Assembly (NCBI GenBank): GCA_026389055.1
Contig: JAPLIO010000050.1
Span: 1-10,885, forward strand
DNA length: 10,885 nt
Direction of reading: 5' to 3'
Origin: Candidatus Melainabacteria bacterium
GTDB lineage: Bacteria > Cyanobacteriota > Vampirovibrionia > Vampirovibrionales > JAJTHC01
This document shows, in pieces, positions 1 through 5,628 of this stretch. Each line of letters opens with the position of its first letter. Positions within the stretch are counted from its first letter, which is position 1. A program made the position numbers and the translations under genes. The notes under the pieces are model-generated. The model did not search any database. It was not told where the DNA came from and was given only the letters and a program-made list of their open reading frames with translations.

Positions 1-219
1 ATGAGAGGGCTTTTTTAAGATTGTGCCATTGAGGTGAACACACCCTTCTAAAATGAGGCTTTTCAACCGTTCCCTAGAACACAGCGGGGTGGCAAGCACG
101 GTTAATGCCTTATCCAACCGAAAACCCACTAAATCCTCCGTAATAACAAAACGAAGTGGTTCCAGATGTTCTTCAGAAACATCTATATCATCTACAGGGT
201 GAAGGGGCGTTAGAATCAT
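1..219 (-). CDS. RluA/RluD-family 23S rRNA pseudouridine synthase, N-terminal fragment
   Basis: Only the first 73 codons are present; the gene continues past the left edge. The visible part fits an S4 RNA-binding domain as found at the N-terminus of RluA/RluD enzymes: a GFRLDKALTVL stretch (about residues 32-42), then a Ser-Arg-Glu-Arg-Leu-Lys segment, then EGCVHLNG and KKPS, matching the family pattern of a FRxDxxLA helix, SRxxxxxLI and GxVxVNGxxxxKPS. Enzymes of this family turn specific uridines in large-subunit rRNA into pseudouridine. The catalytic domain with its Asp lies outside the window, so subfamily and activity cannot be judged. The ATG (219-217) overlaps the TGA of lspA (218-216) as ATGA, implying translational coupling. 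A lspA-rluD gene order is common in bacteria, which supports the call. Confidence 0.8.
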   Translation of the reverse strand, partial: MILTPLHPVDDIDVSEEHLEPLRFVITEDLVGFRLDKALTVLATPLCSRERLKSLILEGCVHLNGTILKKPSH

Positions 220-857
220 AGTCGTTCGTTCGATTGGGCGGTGGAAGCATTGACCCGTTTCGCCACATCGCTAGCACATAGAACGGTTTGGGTTTCATGG
301 TCTAGGTAAGGCGGTGCGGTTTCAGTTGTTTCAAGCGGTTCAGCTTGGGTGAATTTCTCAGGAAGCAAGGTATCAATTAGCAACAAAGTACACCCCACGG
401 AAATAAACACATCGGAACAATTAAACACGGGGAACTGGGCAACGGCAATATAATCTGTCACGGCACCTGTTAGGGTACGGTCTAACCAGTTGTTCCATCC
501 GCCCGCTAGTAGTAGGGCCATACTGGTAACTTGCAGCGGAGACTTTAATACCAACCGATGATAAACGTAAAGAGTCATGCCTAACAATAGCAGCCCTGTT
601 AAGGTGCTTAAAACCCACATAGGTAAAGAAGCACCCGCACTAAAGGCAATGCCCGTATTTTCAGTATGAAACAGGGTTAACCAAGAGGGAATAAGCGGTA
701 TAGTAGCCCCTACTGGCATGGCTACCATCACAACCAGTTTAATTAGCCCTTCAATTAAAAACGCATCTAGGGCAATAGCCGTTAGCTTCAGTTGCAAGGA
801 TTTCACCTTGTGGGTGGCACAAATGTTTGCATCGGTTTGTGGTTGAAAGAAAAACAC
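216..857 (-). CDS. lspA: lipoprotein signal peptidase (signal peptidase II)
   Basis: Membrane aspartyl protease that removes signal peptides from diacylglyceryl-modified prolipoproteins. Seen: four hydrophobic segments (about residues 23-50, 78-98, 108-122, 144-164), the NTGIAFS motif (67-73), and the two catalytic aspartates in TGAVTDYI (D135) and FNCSDVFIS (D149), preceded by an NNWLDR box (122-127). Odd points: the usual D-Q-x-T-K motif in the first membrane helix reads E-G-L-I-K here (36-40), and a hydrophilic tail of about 45 residues follows the last helix, beyond the family's usual end. The start at 857 is GTG with no Shine-Dalgarno sequence. An in-frame TTG at 797-795, six bases after AAGGTG, is an alternative that would begin just before the first helix and give 193 aa. 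The 3' end overlaps the pseudouridine synthase start. Confidence 0.9.
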   Translation of the reverse strand: MFFFQPQTDANICATHKVKSLQLKLTAIALDAFLIEGLIKLVVMVAMPVGATIPLIPSWLTLFHTENTGIAFSAGASLPMWVLSTLTGLLLLGMTLYVYHRLVLKSPLQVTSMALLLAGGWNNWLDRTLTGAVTDYIAVAQFPVFNCSDVFISVGCTLLLIDTLLPEKFTQAEPLETTETAPPYLDHETQTVLCASDVAKRVNASTAQSNERL

Positions 858-902
858 GCAAAGGGGCTTTCAAATTAAAAAAAGAGAGGAAAAACTGGAT
901 TG

Positions 903-911
903 AGTATAGCA
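903..911 (-). promoter_or_regulatory. candidate extended -10 promoter for lspA
   Basis: On the minus strand the sequence reads TGC-TATACT: a 5/6 match to TATAAT preceded by the TGn extension. No good -35 is visible, which is usual for extended -10 promoters. Transcription would begin near 896, giving a leader of about 40 bases before the GTG at 857. Predicted by eye only. Confidence 0.4.
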
Positions 912-1076
912 CAAACCTAAGGTAAAGAAGAACGCTTCAATGTAACAATTTAGAAATAGAAGAACAGAAAGCCCTACCTACTAACCGATACCGATAGCAA
1001 TAAGCGTGTGTATTACTTCAACAAACAACTATTTTTACTTGAATCCGCCGAATATTAAATGAAAGGGTTCTTTACA

Positions 1077-2444
1077 ATGATGGTTTCTAACGGATTTAAT
1101 TTTCCCCCTAACGGCTACTACAATCCGCCTAAACCCCCAATAACAACAAAGAATTATCAAAACGCCCTTACTTATGGCGACGATAAACGCTATGGTGGTA
1201 ATGGCGATGGTAAATTAGACGCCACAGAACTAACATCTATCAAAAAAGTGTTTGATTACGCTGCCGATTATTACAAAAATATGTATCAACAATCTGGCGA
1301 TGTGAAATACATGGCGTGGTCTGACCACTACAGCAGAGATTCTAAAGCCACTGATAACATGAGTAAAAATTTCGGTGCTTTTGCAACAAATATTAATCCC
1401 ATGCCAGGTGGTGGGGATTTTAAAATAACGAAAGAGGGTATTGATCAATTAGCCAATAAGGATGGTAACGGTAACACGATTTCATTGAATGATTTGGCTA
1501 AAACCCGTTTTTCAGGGTTTCAAAACGATAAACTAGCCACAACCCATTATCAAGACGTAGTAAAATACGGCGATGATAAACGGTATGGTGGTAATGGCGA
1601 TGGTAAATTAGACGATACAGAATTAGCCAATATCAAAAAAACGTTTGATTATGCTGCAGACTATTACAAGAATCAAGCGACTACCGCTAACACGGCAGAT
1701 GAAAAAGCCAAGTTTACGGCATGGTCTAACTATTATGCTAACGATGCTAAAGCAGCTACAAATATAGACCGTGAATCTAATTTATTTATGCAAGATGGCG
1801 ACCCTAGCAAGCCTGTCAATGGATCAATTCCTCCTGTAAAAAACCCATTAAATCTGACTGTTGACAGAATTCAAGCATTAGCCAATAAAGATGGTAATGC
1901 CAACACGCTTTCTATTCAGGATTTAGCCAAAGCACAATATCCTAACTTTACAGACAACGGTCAACCACAGATATTCCCCATGCCTTACGGTGGGAATCCT
2001 CAGTATGGTGGGTATCAACCGCAATACGCTGGGTATCAGCAACCGATAGATTATAGCCAGCAACAAGCTATGTATTATAATCAACAACCGCAATACGCTG
2101 GGTATCAACAAGCCATGTACTATAATCAACAACCTCAATATGATCCGTATCAAATCAAGATAAGCGATGATCCAGAGCTGGAAGCGAAGCTAAATCCTGG
2201 AATGCTAAGACAGTATCCTGCCTATAACGAAATTACACAGGGTAATCCGCAACGAGAAGTGAATTTTCGTGTATTTTTAAGCCAAAGATCTGAATTATCT
2301 TCATTATTCCTTGAGTCTATCGCTCAAAACCCTGCCAATGGACAACAAGTTCTTGCGGATCTAGACCAATACTTTAGCTCTTACCTAACAAGGATAGGTC
2401 CTCGTTATGGTAGGTTCGATCCTGTTAAGGGTTCTCTAGTTTGA
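1077..2444 (+). CDS. EF-hand-like two-repeat protein with Q/Y/G-rich low-complexity segment
   Basis: Function unknown. Start chosen at ATG 1077, nine bases after GAAAGGG (1061-1067); an earlier in-frame ATG at 1059 has no ribosome-binding site and would add six residues. Residues below are counted from 1059. Two diverged repeats (about 37-150 and 167-292) each begin YGDDKRYGGNGDGKLDxTEL, an EF-hand-like loop (N-x-D-G-x-L-D-x-x-E) with irregular spacing at its first ligand. Each then has a FDYAADYYKN helix and a second loop, ANKDGN-x-NT. Calcium binding is therefore plausible but unproven. Residues 309-365 are rich in Gln, Tyr, Gly and Pro, with a 15-residue tandem repeat (QAMYYNQQPQY plus four residues). 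A C-terminal domain of about 95 residues follows. No signal peptide or membrane segment is seen, so location is unclear. It is divergent from lspA. Confidence 0.8.
   Translation: MMVSNGFNFPPNGYYNPPKPPITTKNYQNALTYGDDKRYGGNGDGKLDATELTSIKKVFDYAADYYKNMYQQSGDVKYMAWSDHYSRDSKATDNMSKNFGAFATNINPMPGGGDFKITKEGIDQLANKDGNGNTISLNDLAKTRFSGFQNDKLATTHYQDVVKYGDDKRYGGNGDGKLDDTELANIKKTFDYAADYYKNQATTANTADEKAKFTAWSNYYANDAKAATNIDRESNLFMQDGDPSKPVNGSIPPVKNPLNLTVDRIQALANKDGNANTLSIQDLAKAQYPNFTDNGQPQIFPMPYGGNPQYGGYQPQYAGYQQPIDYSQQQAMYYNQQPQYAGYQQAMYYNQQPQYDPYQIKISDDPELEAKLNPGMLRQYPAYNEITQGNPQREVNFRVFLSQRSELSSLFLESIAQNPANGQQVLADLDQYFSSYLTRIGPRYGRFDPVKGSLV
2064..2153 (+). repeat. 45-base in-frame tandem repeat, two copies
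   Basis: Two adjacent 45-base units, 2064-2108 and 2109-2153, encode QAMYYNQQPQYAGYQ and QAMYYNQQPQYDPYQ inside the Q/Y-rich segment of the EF-hand-like protein. Most base differences are at third positions, so the duplication is not recent and its protein sequence has been retained. Confidence 0.8.
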
Positions 2445-2470
2445 TGATCTGATACCAATTCAGAAATTAA

Positions 2471-2482
2471 ATAGCGTGTTTT
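2471..2482 (+). repeat. 12-base motif shared with the leuA 3' flank
   Basis: ATAGCGTGTTTT lies 26 bases after the stop of the EF-hand-like gene. The same 12-mer occurs on the minus strand at 5615-5604, 13 bases after the leuA stop. In both places it reads in the direction of the upstream gene, is followed by one base and TAAA, and has AATTC nine bases before it. It may be a remnant of a dispersed 3'-flank repeat. Confidence 0.4.
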
Positions 2483-2512
2483 CTAAAAACGCCAGCCGAT
2501 GCGAAGATTGAT

Positions 2513-2543
2513 GTAGTAGGAGGGTTTCAAGCCCTCCTACTAC
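2513..2543. terminator. perfect 12-bp hairpin downstream of the EF-hand-like gene
   Basis: GTAGTAGGAGGG (2513-2524) and CCCTCCTACTAC (2532-2543) pair perfectly around a 7-base loop, 68 bases after the stop codon. The following bases, AATAATTTTATC, are only moderately T-rich, so it may be an imperfect intrinsic terminator. It could instead be a REP-like dispersed palindrome: the GTAG-GGG-CAAG-CCC-CTAC layout resembles the AGGGGCAAGCCCCT hairpin inside the repeat at 10046-10059. Confidence 0.55.
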
Positions 2544-2561
2544 AATAATTTTATCTAACAG

Positions 2562-2599
2562 TTATCGCCTCAATAACTTAGCCAACACCCTCTGTTGGA
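2562..2599 (-). repeat. duplicated 3' end of murJ, left copy
   Basis: 35 of 38 bases match the true end of murJ at 3430-3467, including the TAA stop; the first 27 bases are identical. Read on the minus strand it encodes QQRVLAKLLRR-stop, the same peptide as murJ, and all three mismatches are synonymous (CAG AGG versus CAA CGA). No open frame extends to the right beyond about 20 codons, so this is a remnant. The mismatches also all fall in the loop of a conserved CCAACA/TGTTGG hairpin. Confidence 0.85.
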
Positions 2600-2622
2600 T
2601 GGATTGGTTGAATGTTGGCTAA
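2578..2622. repeat. inverted repeat TTAGCCAACA / TGTTGGCTAA
   Basis: A perfect 10-bp inverted repeat (2578-2587 with 2613-2622) spans the right part of the murJ-tail copy and the sequence beyond it. It is followed by AGTTTGGTTTT, so a terminator role is possible. It might equally be paired arms of a recombination site. Neither can be shown here. Confidence 0.5.
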
Positions 2623-2687
2623 AGTTTGGTTTTAGCTTGCCGATAAGTAACTTGTACCCTTCTTTCTTACTCACAGCACTATACTAT

Positions 2688-2706
2688 AGGATACTTTTAT
2701 GATATG
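2688..2706 (+). promoter_or_regulatory. ribosome-binding site and two competing starts of the pilin-like gene
   Basis: AGGA (2688-2691) lies 7 bases before ATG 2699 and 12 bases before ATG 2704. The two ATGs are in different frames and both enter the heptanucleotide tract. With the eleven units present, the first frame stops at TAA 2789 and the second at TAG 2794, so neither reaches the pilin domain. A TATACT (2680-2685) could be a -10 box, but it would leave almost no leader and lose the AGGA. Confidence 0.55.
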
Positions 2707-3395
2707 TTCAAACCAGCAACCAGCAACCAGCAACCAGCAACCAGCAACCAGCAACCAGCAACCAGCAACCAGCAACCAGCAACCAGCGTAAGCTAGGCTT
2801 TACGTTATCAGAACTACTAGTTAGCTTGGCAGTTTTAGGGTTAATTGCAGGCTTAACCGTACCTTCAGTTGTGGTGGCGGTAGAAAAGTCAAGAACTAAA
2901 GCAGTACAGAAAGAAACCATACAAATCATTTCATCTGTTATACAAGACGGTGTTTTAACTGGCGATTTGTCTGCAATAACGAACCTAAACACTGCAAACC
3001 CTACAGACCCACTAGTGCAGTTTTTTACCAATAAACTAAATGCTAAACAGTGTGTAAGAGGTGATAATACAGCGCCTTGTAATTTTAATTGGTGCAATGA
3101 ATTTCCACGCTACGACAATCATTCCGCTAGATGGGTTTTACCCAACGGAGTCCAAGTATCGATTCCATCAGGCTATGCCAGTGATGTGGCTCTTATGTTC
3201 GCAATAGATACGAAACCTGAAAATAATGGGCGTAGTATTTACGCAGTTGGTGGCGATCAATTCTATTTAATGTGCAACCGTCAAGAAAATACCACCCTTA
3301 CTGGTTGGAGTTGGGCAACAAGTATCGTTCCCCTTAAAGGGGGGTTCTGTGGTTTGGTTGCTGGTTTTCCACACTCTAATTGGCTTTCTTCTTAG
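2699..3395 (+). CDS. type IV prepilin-like protein, out of frame with its start (probable phase OFF state)
   Basis: The pilin frame is open from 2703 to TAG 3393-3395. It contains a clear prepilin peptidase site: RKLG, then FTLSELLVSLAVLGLIAGLTVPSVV, with Gly at -1, Phe at +1, Glu at +5 and a hydrophobic N-terminal helix. The mature part is 198 residues, with five cysteines and a generic pseudopilin-like C-terminal domain. No ATG, GTG or TTG lies in this frame upstream of the cleavage site; the next start-like codon (TTG 2826) would delete half the helix. The ATGs at 2699 and 2704 reach the pilin frame only if the AACCAGC tract changes length: 10 or 13 units for the first, 9 or 12 for the second. 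Predicted ON leaders are MICS-(NQQPATS)3-NQRKLG (31 aa) or MFKPATS-(NQQPATS)3-NQRKLG (34 aa). The gene converges on murJ. A permanent frameshift mutation or an assembly error in the tract is the alternative. Confidence 0.75.
2711..2787 (+). repeat. heptanucleotide tandem repeat (AACCAGC)11 in the pilin leader
   Basis: Eleven perfect head-to-tail copies of AACCAGC (77 bases) sit between the start codons and the prepilin cleavage site. Because 7 is not a multiple of 3, each unit gained or lost shifts the downstream frame. All three frames through the tract itself are free of stops, because a full period is the 21-base heptapeptide NQQPATS. Slipped-strand mispairing at such perfect tracts is an established route to phase variation. 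Confidence 0.97.
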
Positions 3396-3429
3396 CAATA
3401 AAAGGGTTGCTTAAAACCAACAGGTGCAA

Positions 3430-3467
3430 TTATCGCCTCAATAACTTAGCCAACACTCGTTGTTGGA
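3430..3467 (-). repeat. duplicated 3' end of murJ, right (functional) copy
   Basis: This is the in-frame end of murJ, encoding VQQRVLAKLLRR-stop. It forms a 38-base direct repeat (35 identical) with 2562-2599. The segment between the two copies (2600-3429) contains just the pilin-like gene and its upstream region. It also contains CCAACA-N5-TGTTGG, whose arms are conserved between the copies. Confidence 0.85.
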
Positions 3468-5136
3468 CGCCTTCAATACCAGGTACTTTCAAAGTATGGC
3501 TAACAACCCAGTAAGCAGGGGCACCCAAGGTTAAAGTCAACAGCACCTGCAAAACAGGCACGCCCCAAGGGGCAATCAAACTGGTTTTAGGCAACCAATC
3601 CACCACAGGCAACGCCCAAGGCTGATGCACCGCATACCCAACCGCCGCCATCGGCACAACCGCCACTAATAGCTTACCCAACACGGAAAGCAGCCGCCCT
3701 GTAGGCAACGAAGGGTAAGCCCCTCGTTTGAGCAACACCGAAAGCAAAAACCAGTTAACCGTAGTTATTAACGTAACTGAAAGCGTTAACCCGCCTACGC
3801 CTAAATTCATCCACTGCACGATGAATAACCAGTTGAACAACGCTTTAAAGCCAATGGCTAAAATACCCACAATTAATGGCGTTCGGGTATCGCCAAAGGC
3901 ATAAAAAACCCGAGTCAGCGTATCTCTCGCAAAATAGGGAATCATTTGAAACGATTGGTACAACAACGCCAGCGTTACCATGCTCACATCGCTAGCATCA
4001 AACGCCCCGTGTTGAAAGACGCCCGAAACCAACGCCCCAGAAAAGAAGATAAATAACACCATCAGCGGTAGGGTTACAAACCACAATCCTCCAATGCTCG
4101 TAACCACAGCATCATCCAGTTCATCGAGCCGTTTTTCGTCGACCAGTTTAACCATACGAGGGAATAACGGCACCAATAAAGCCGTTTGAAGCACACCAAT
4201 AGGCAGTTGAATCAACCGATTGGTCAGCACCACGGCAGACCATCCGCCTCCGGGTAGGAACTGGAGAAACGCCATATCCACATAAATAAGCCCTTGCCCA
4301 ATGGTGGTGCCTAGCATGGCGGGCCAAAGCAGTTCAAACCATTCCCTAATTTTAGGGTCTTTGAAGCCTTCTAGGCTGGGTTTGAGGGAAAAGCCTTTTT
4401 TCAGATATTCAGGCAATTGCAACACCAACTGTAAAAACGCCCCTAGCAACGAGCTATACGCCAATAGCATACCGTCAGAATCTGCAGGGAAGACCAGCAG
4501 GGCGATAATCATGACTAAGCTCATAATAGCGGGCGAAAGAGCGGGCCAAATGTAGACTTGTAATAGATTTAACGCCCCATATAAAAAGCCAACCAACGCC
4601 CCAATGCTGATAATGGGTGCCATTACTTGCAGTTGGGCGGTTGCCGAAGTAATCAACGAAGGGTCGGCTTTACCACCTAAAATGAGGCTCATAATGGGCT
4701 GGGCAAACCAACAGGCTAGTAGGCTTAGCCCGCCGAAAACCAATGCCATCAGCGTACAAAGCACGCCCGAAAGTTGTTTGGCTTTGAGGGAAGGTGTGCC
4801 CACGTCATCAGGGTGGTGGCGGTCTAATAGTTTGGAGAAAATGCTAACGGTTGCCGTATGGAAAGGCCCACCCATACCCCCCAGCAGAATCAGCGAAAAT
4901 TGGGGTAGTTGGAAGGCGGCGAAGTAGGCGTCGCTAGCTAGTGAAAGCCCGTAGACTTTCACTAGTAGCCAATCTCTGCCAAAGCCTAGTAGCTTGCTGG
5001 CTAATAGTAGTACTGCCATGAAGGTGGCTGCTTTAAGGAGGGTTCTGCCTGCAGACGTGCTTTTGGAAGGGGGTGTTTCGGGTTCTGAAGGGGTGGGGTC
5101 TGCTGGTATTTCGTCGAGAATTTGAGGGTTTGTCAT
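3430..5136 (-). CDS. murJ: lipid II flippase MurJ
   Basis: Polytopic inner-membrane protein of the MOP/MATE-like exporter superfamily that moves lipid II across the membrane for peptidoglycan synthesis. At 568 aa it is longer than E. coli MurJ (about 510). A hydrophilic N-terminal tail of about 30 residues rich in Pro, Ser and Glu precedes the first helix, and about 13-14 hydrophobic segments follow. Motifs: SKLLGFGRD (47-55; the family's S-R-x-L-G-F-x-R-D, first Arg replaced by Lys), SDAYFAAFQLP (68-78), and LLGGMGGPFHTA (84-95), a signature I associate with cyanobacterial-lineage MurJ. The start has no Shine-Dalgarno; the bases before ATG 5136 are C-rich. The last 38 bases are duplicated at 2562-2599. 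Downstream it converges on the pilin-like gene, with 34 bases between stops and no clear terminator. Confidence 0.93.
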   Translation of the reverse strand: MTNPQILDEIPADPTPSEPETPPSKSTSAGRTLLKAATFMAVLLLASKLLGFGRDWLLVKVYGLSLASDAYFAAFQLPQFSLILLGGMGGPFHTATVSIFSKLLDRHHPDDVGTPSLKAKQLSGVLCTLMALVFGGLSLLACWFAQPIMSLILGGKADPSLITSATAQLQVMAPIISIGALVGFLYGALNLLQVYIWPALSPAIMSLVMIIALLVFPADSDGMLLAYSSLLGAFLQLVLQLPEYLKKGFSLKPSLEGFKDPKIREWFELLWPAMLGTTIGQGLIYVDMAFLQFLPGGGWSAVVLTNRLIQLPIGVLQTALLVPLFPRMVKLVDEKRLDELDDAVVTSIGGLWFVTLPLMVLFIFFSGALVSGVFQHGAFDASDVSMVTLALLYQSFQMIPYFARDTLTRVFYAFGDTRTPLIVGILAIGFKALFNWLFIVQWMNLGVGGLTLSVTLITTVNWFLLSVLLKRGAYPSLPTGRLLSVLGKLLVAVVPMAAVGYAVHQPWALPVVDWLPKTSLIAPWGVPVLQVLLTLTLGAPAYWVVSHTLKVPGIEGVQQRVLAKLLRR

Positions 5137-5180
5137 AGTGGGGAAAGGGGGGCTTTCTAGCGGAAGAGGATGCTTTGTCT

Positions 5181-5209
5181 ACCATACAAAAAAAGTAAGT
5201 TAAAGACAA
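5181..5209 (-). promoter_or_regulatory. candidate murJ promoter
   Basis: On the minus strand: TTGTCT (5209-5204, 4/6 to TTGACA), a 17-base spacer, then TATGGT (5186-5181, 4/6 to TATAAT). Transcription would start near 5174, about 38 bases before the murJ ATG. Spacing is ideal but the boxes are weak matches. Confidence 0.4.
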
Positions 5210-5257
5210 ACCTTATTCAGGGTTAAAGGGTTGCTACTTCATCAGGTATAAGGGGGC

Positions 5258-5286
5258 TTGCCAACAAATCTTGTCTTTGCTTTAAT
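5258..5286 (+). promoter_or_regulatory. candidate tRNA-Gly promoter
   Basis: TTGCCA (5258-5263, 5/6 to TTGACA), a spacer of exactly 17 bases, then TTTAAT (5281-5286, 5/6 to TATAAT). Predicted start near 5293, about 28 bases before the mature tRNA. Good match and a sensible position. Confidence 0.6.
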
Positions 5287-5320
5287 AGAAGGGTATCCAG
5301 CGTTTGAGGGTGCGTTTTAT

Positions 5321-5396
5321 GCGGAGATAACTCAATTGGTAGAGTACTTGCCTTCCAAGCAAGATGTTGCGGGTTCGAGCCCCGTTCTCCGCTCCA
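5321..5396 (+). tRNA. tRNA-Gly, anticodon UCC, CCA encoded
   Basis: All cloverleaf parts can be placed: acceptor GCGGAGA/TCTCCGC (5321-5327, 5386-5392), D stem ACTC/GAGT (5330-5333, 5342-5345), anticodon stem CTTGC/GCAAG (5347-5351, 5359-5363), loop CTTCCAA with anticodon TCC (5354-5356), a 5-base variable loop, T stem GCGGG/CCCGT with one G-T pair, and T loop TTCGAGC. T (5393) is the discriminator base and CCA (5394-5396) is encoded. The anticodon UCC reads GGA and GGG glycine codons. Confidence 0.97.
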
Positions 5397-5433
5397 TAAA
5401 ACCCTAGTAGGCATCGTCATTTCTAGGGTTTTA
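5397..5433. terminator. terminator-like hairpin after tRNA-Gly
   Basis: A perfect 11-bp stem, TAAAACCCTAG (5397-5407) with CTAGGGTTTTA (5423-5433), encloses a 15-base loop immediately after the tRNA CCA end. The T-run is part of the stem, so it could serve in either orientation. It is placed to end the tRNA transcript. Confidence 0.65.
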
Positions 5434-5628
5434 CTGTATATCGGGGTTAGGATTGGCTTTATAACTAAAATACGGCAGGTGCATTGTGTTGTTTTAAGAT
5501 GGAGTTATCATCACGTTATGGAATAGCATAGCGTGCAGCCTTTAAGTGGGAAGGGTTGTACCTCTCGCCTACACCAATGGTTATTTCATAGTGAGAAATT
5601 TACAAAACACGCTATCGAAACAAAGAAT
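5434..5628. other. intergenic region 3' of leuA and of tRNA-Gly
   Basis: I see no convincing gene. It holds an 8-bp inverted pair ATAGCGTG (5528-5535) / CACGCTAT (5608-5615). The right arm is part of the 12-mer shared with 2471-2482. No T-rich intrinsic terminator follows the leuA stop. Confidence 0.5.
5604..5615 (-). repeat. 12-base motif shared with 2471-2482
   Basis: Reads ATAGCGTGTTTT on the minus strand, beginning 13 bases after the leuA stop codon. See the partner at 2471-2482. Confidence 0.4.

Noticed and set aside
2708..3097. Minus-strand open frame of 129 codons ending in LLVAGCW repeats
   Set aside because: It is antisense to the pilin-like gene and owes its openness partly to the heptanucleotide tract. 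The plus strand carries a recognisable prepilin motif.
3355..3370. Inverted match to the heptanucleotide unit near the pilin 3' end (GTTGCTGGTT)
   Set aside because: It is a single 10-base match in coding sequence, compatible with chance. There is no tandem array and no sign of a silent cassette.
2826..3395. Pilin gene starting at the internal TTG 2826
   Set aside because: This start would remove the cleavage site and half of the N-terminal helix, and has no Shine-Dalgarno. The upstream GFTLSELL motif shows the frame must begin earlier.
5376..5396. tRNA-Gly 3' end as an integration site
   Set aside because: No second copy of the tRNA 3' end and no integrase gene were seen in the window.
5223..5420. 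Minus-strand open frame of 65 codons
   Set aside because: It spans the complement of tRNA-Gly and its terminator; the tRNA explains the sequence.
5434..5628. Possible frameshifted remnant of the LeuA regulatory domain
   Set aside because: All three minus-strand frames after the leuA stop close within about 50 bases, and none resembles the domain.
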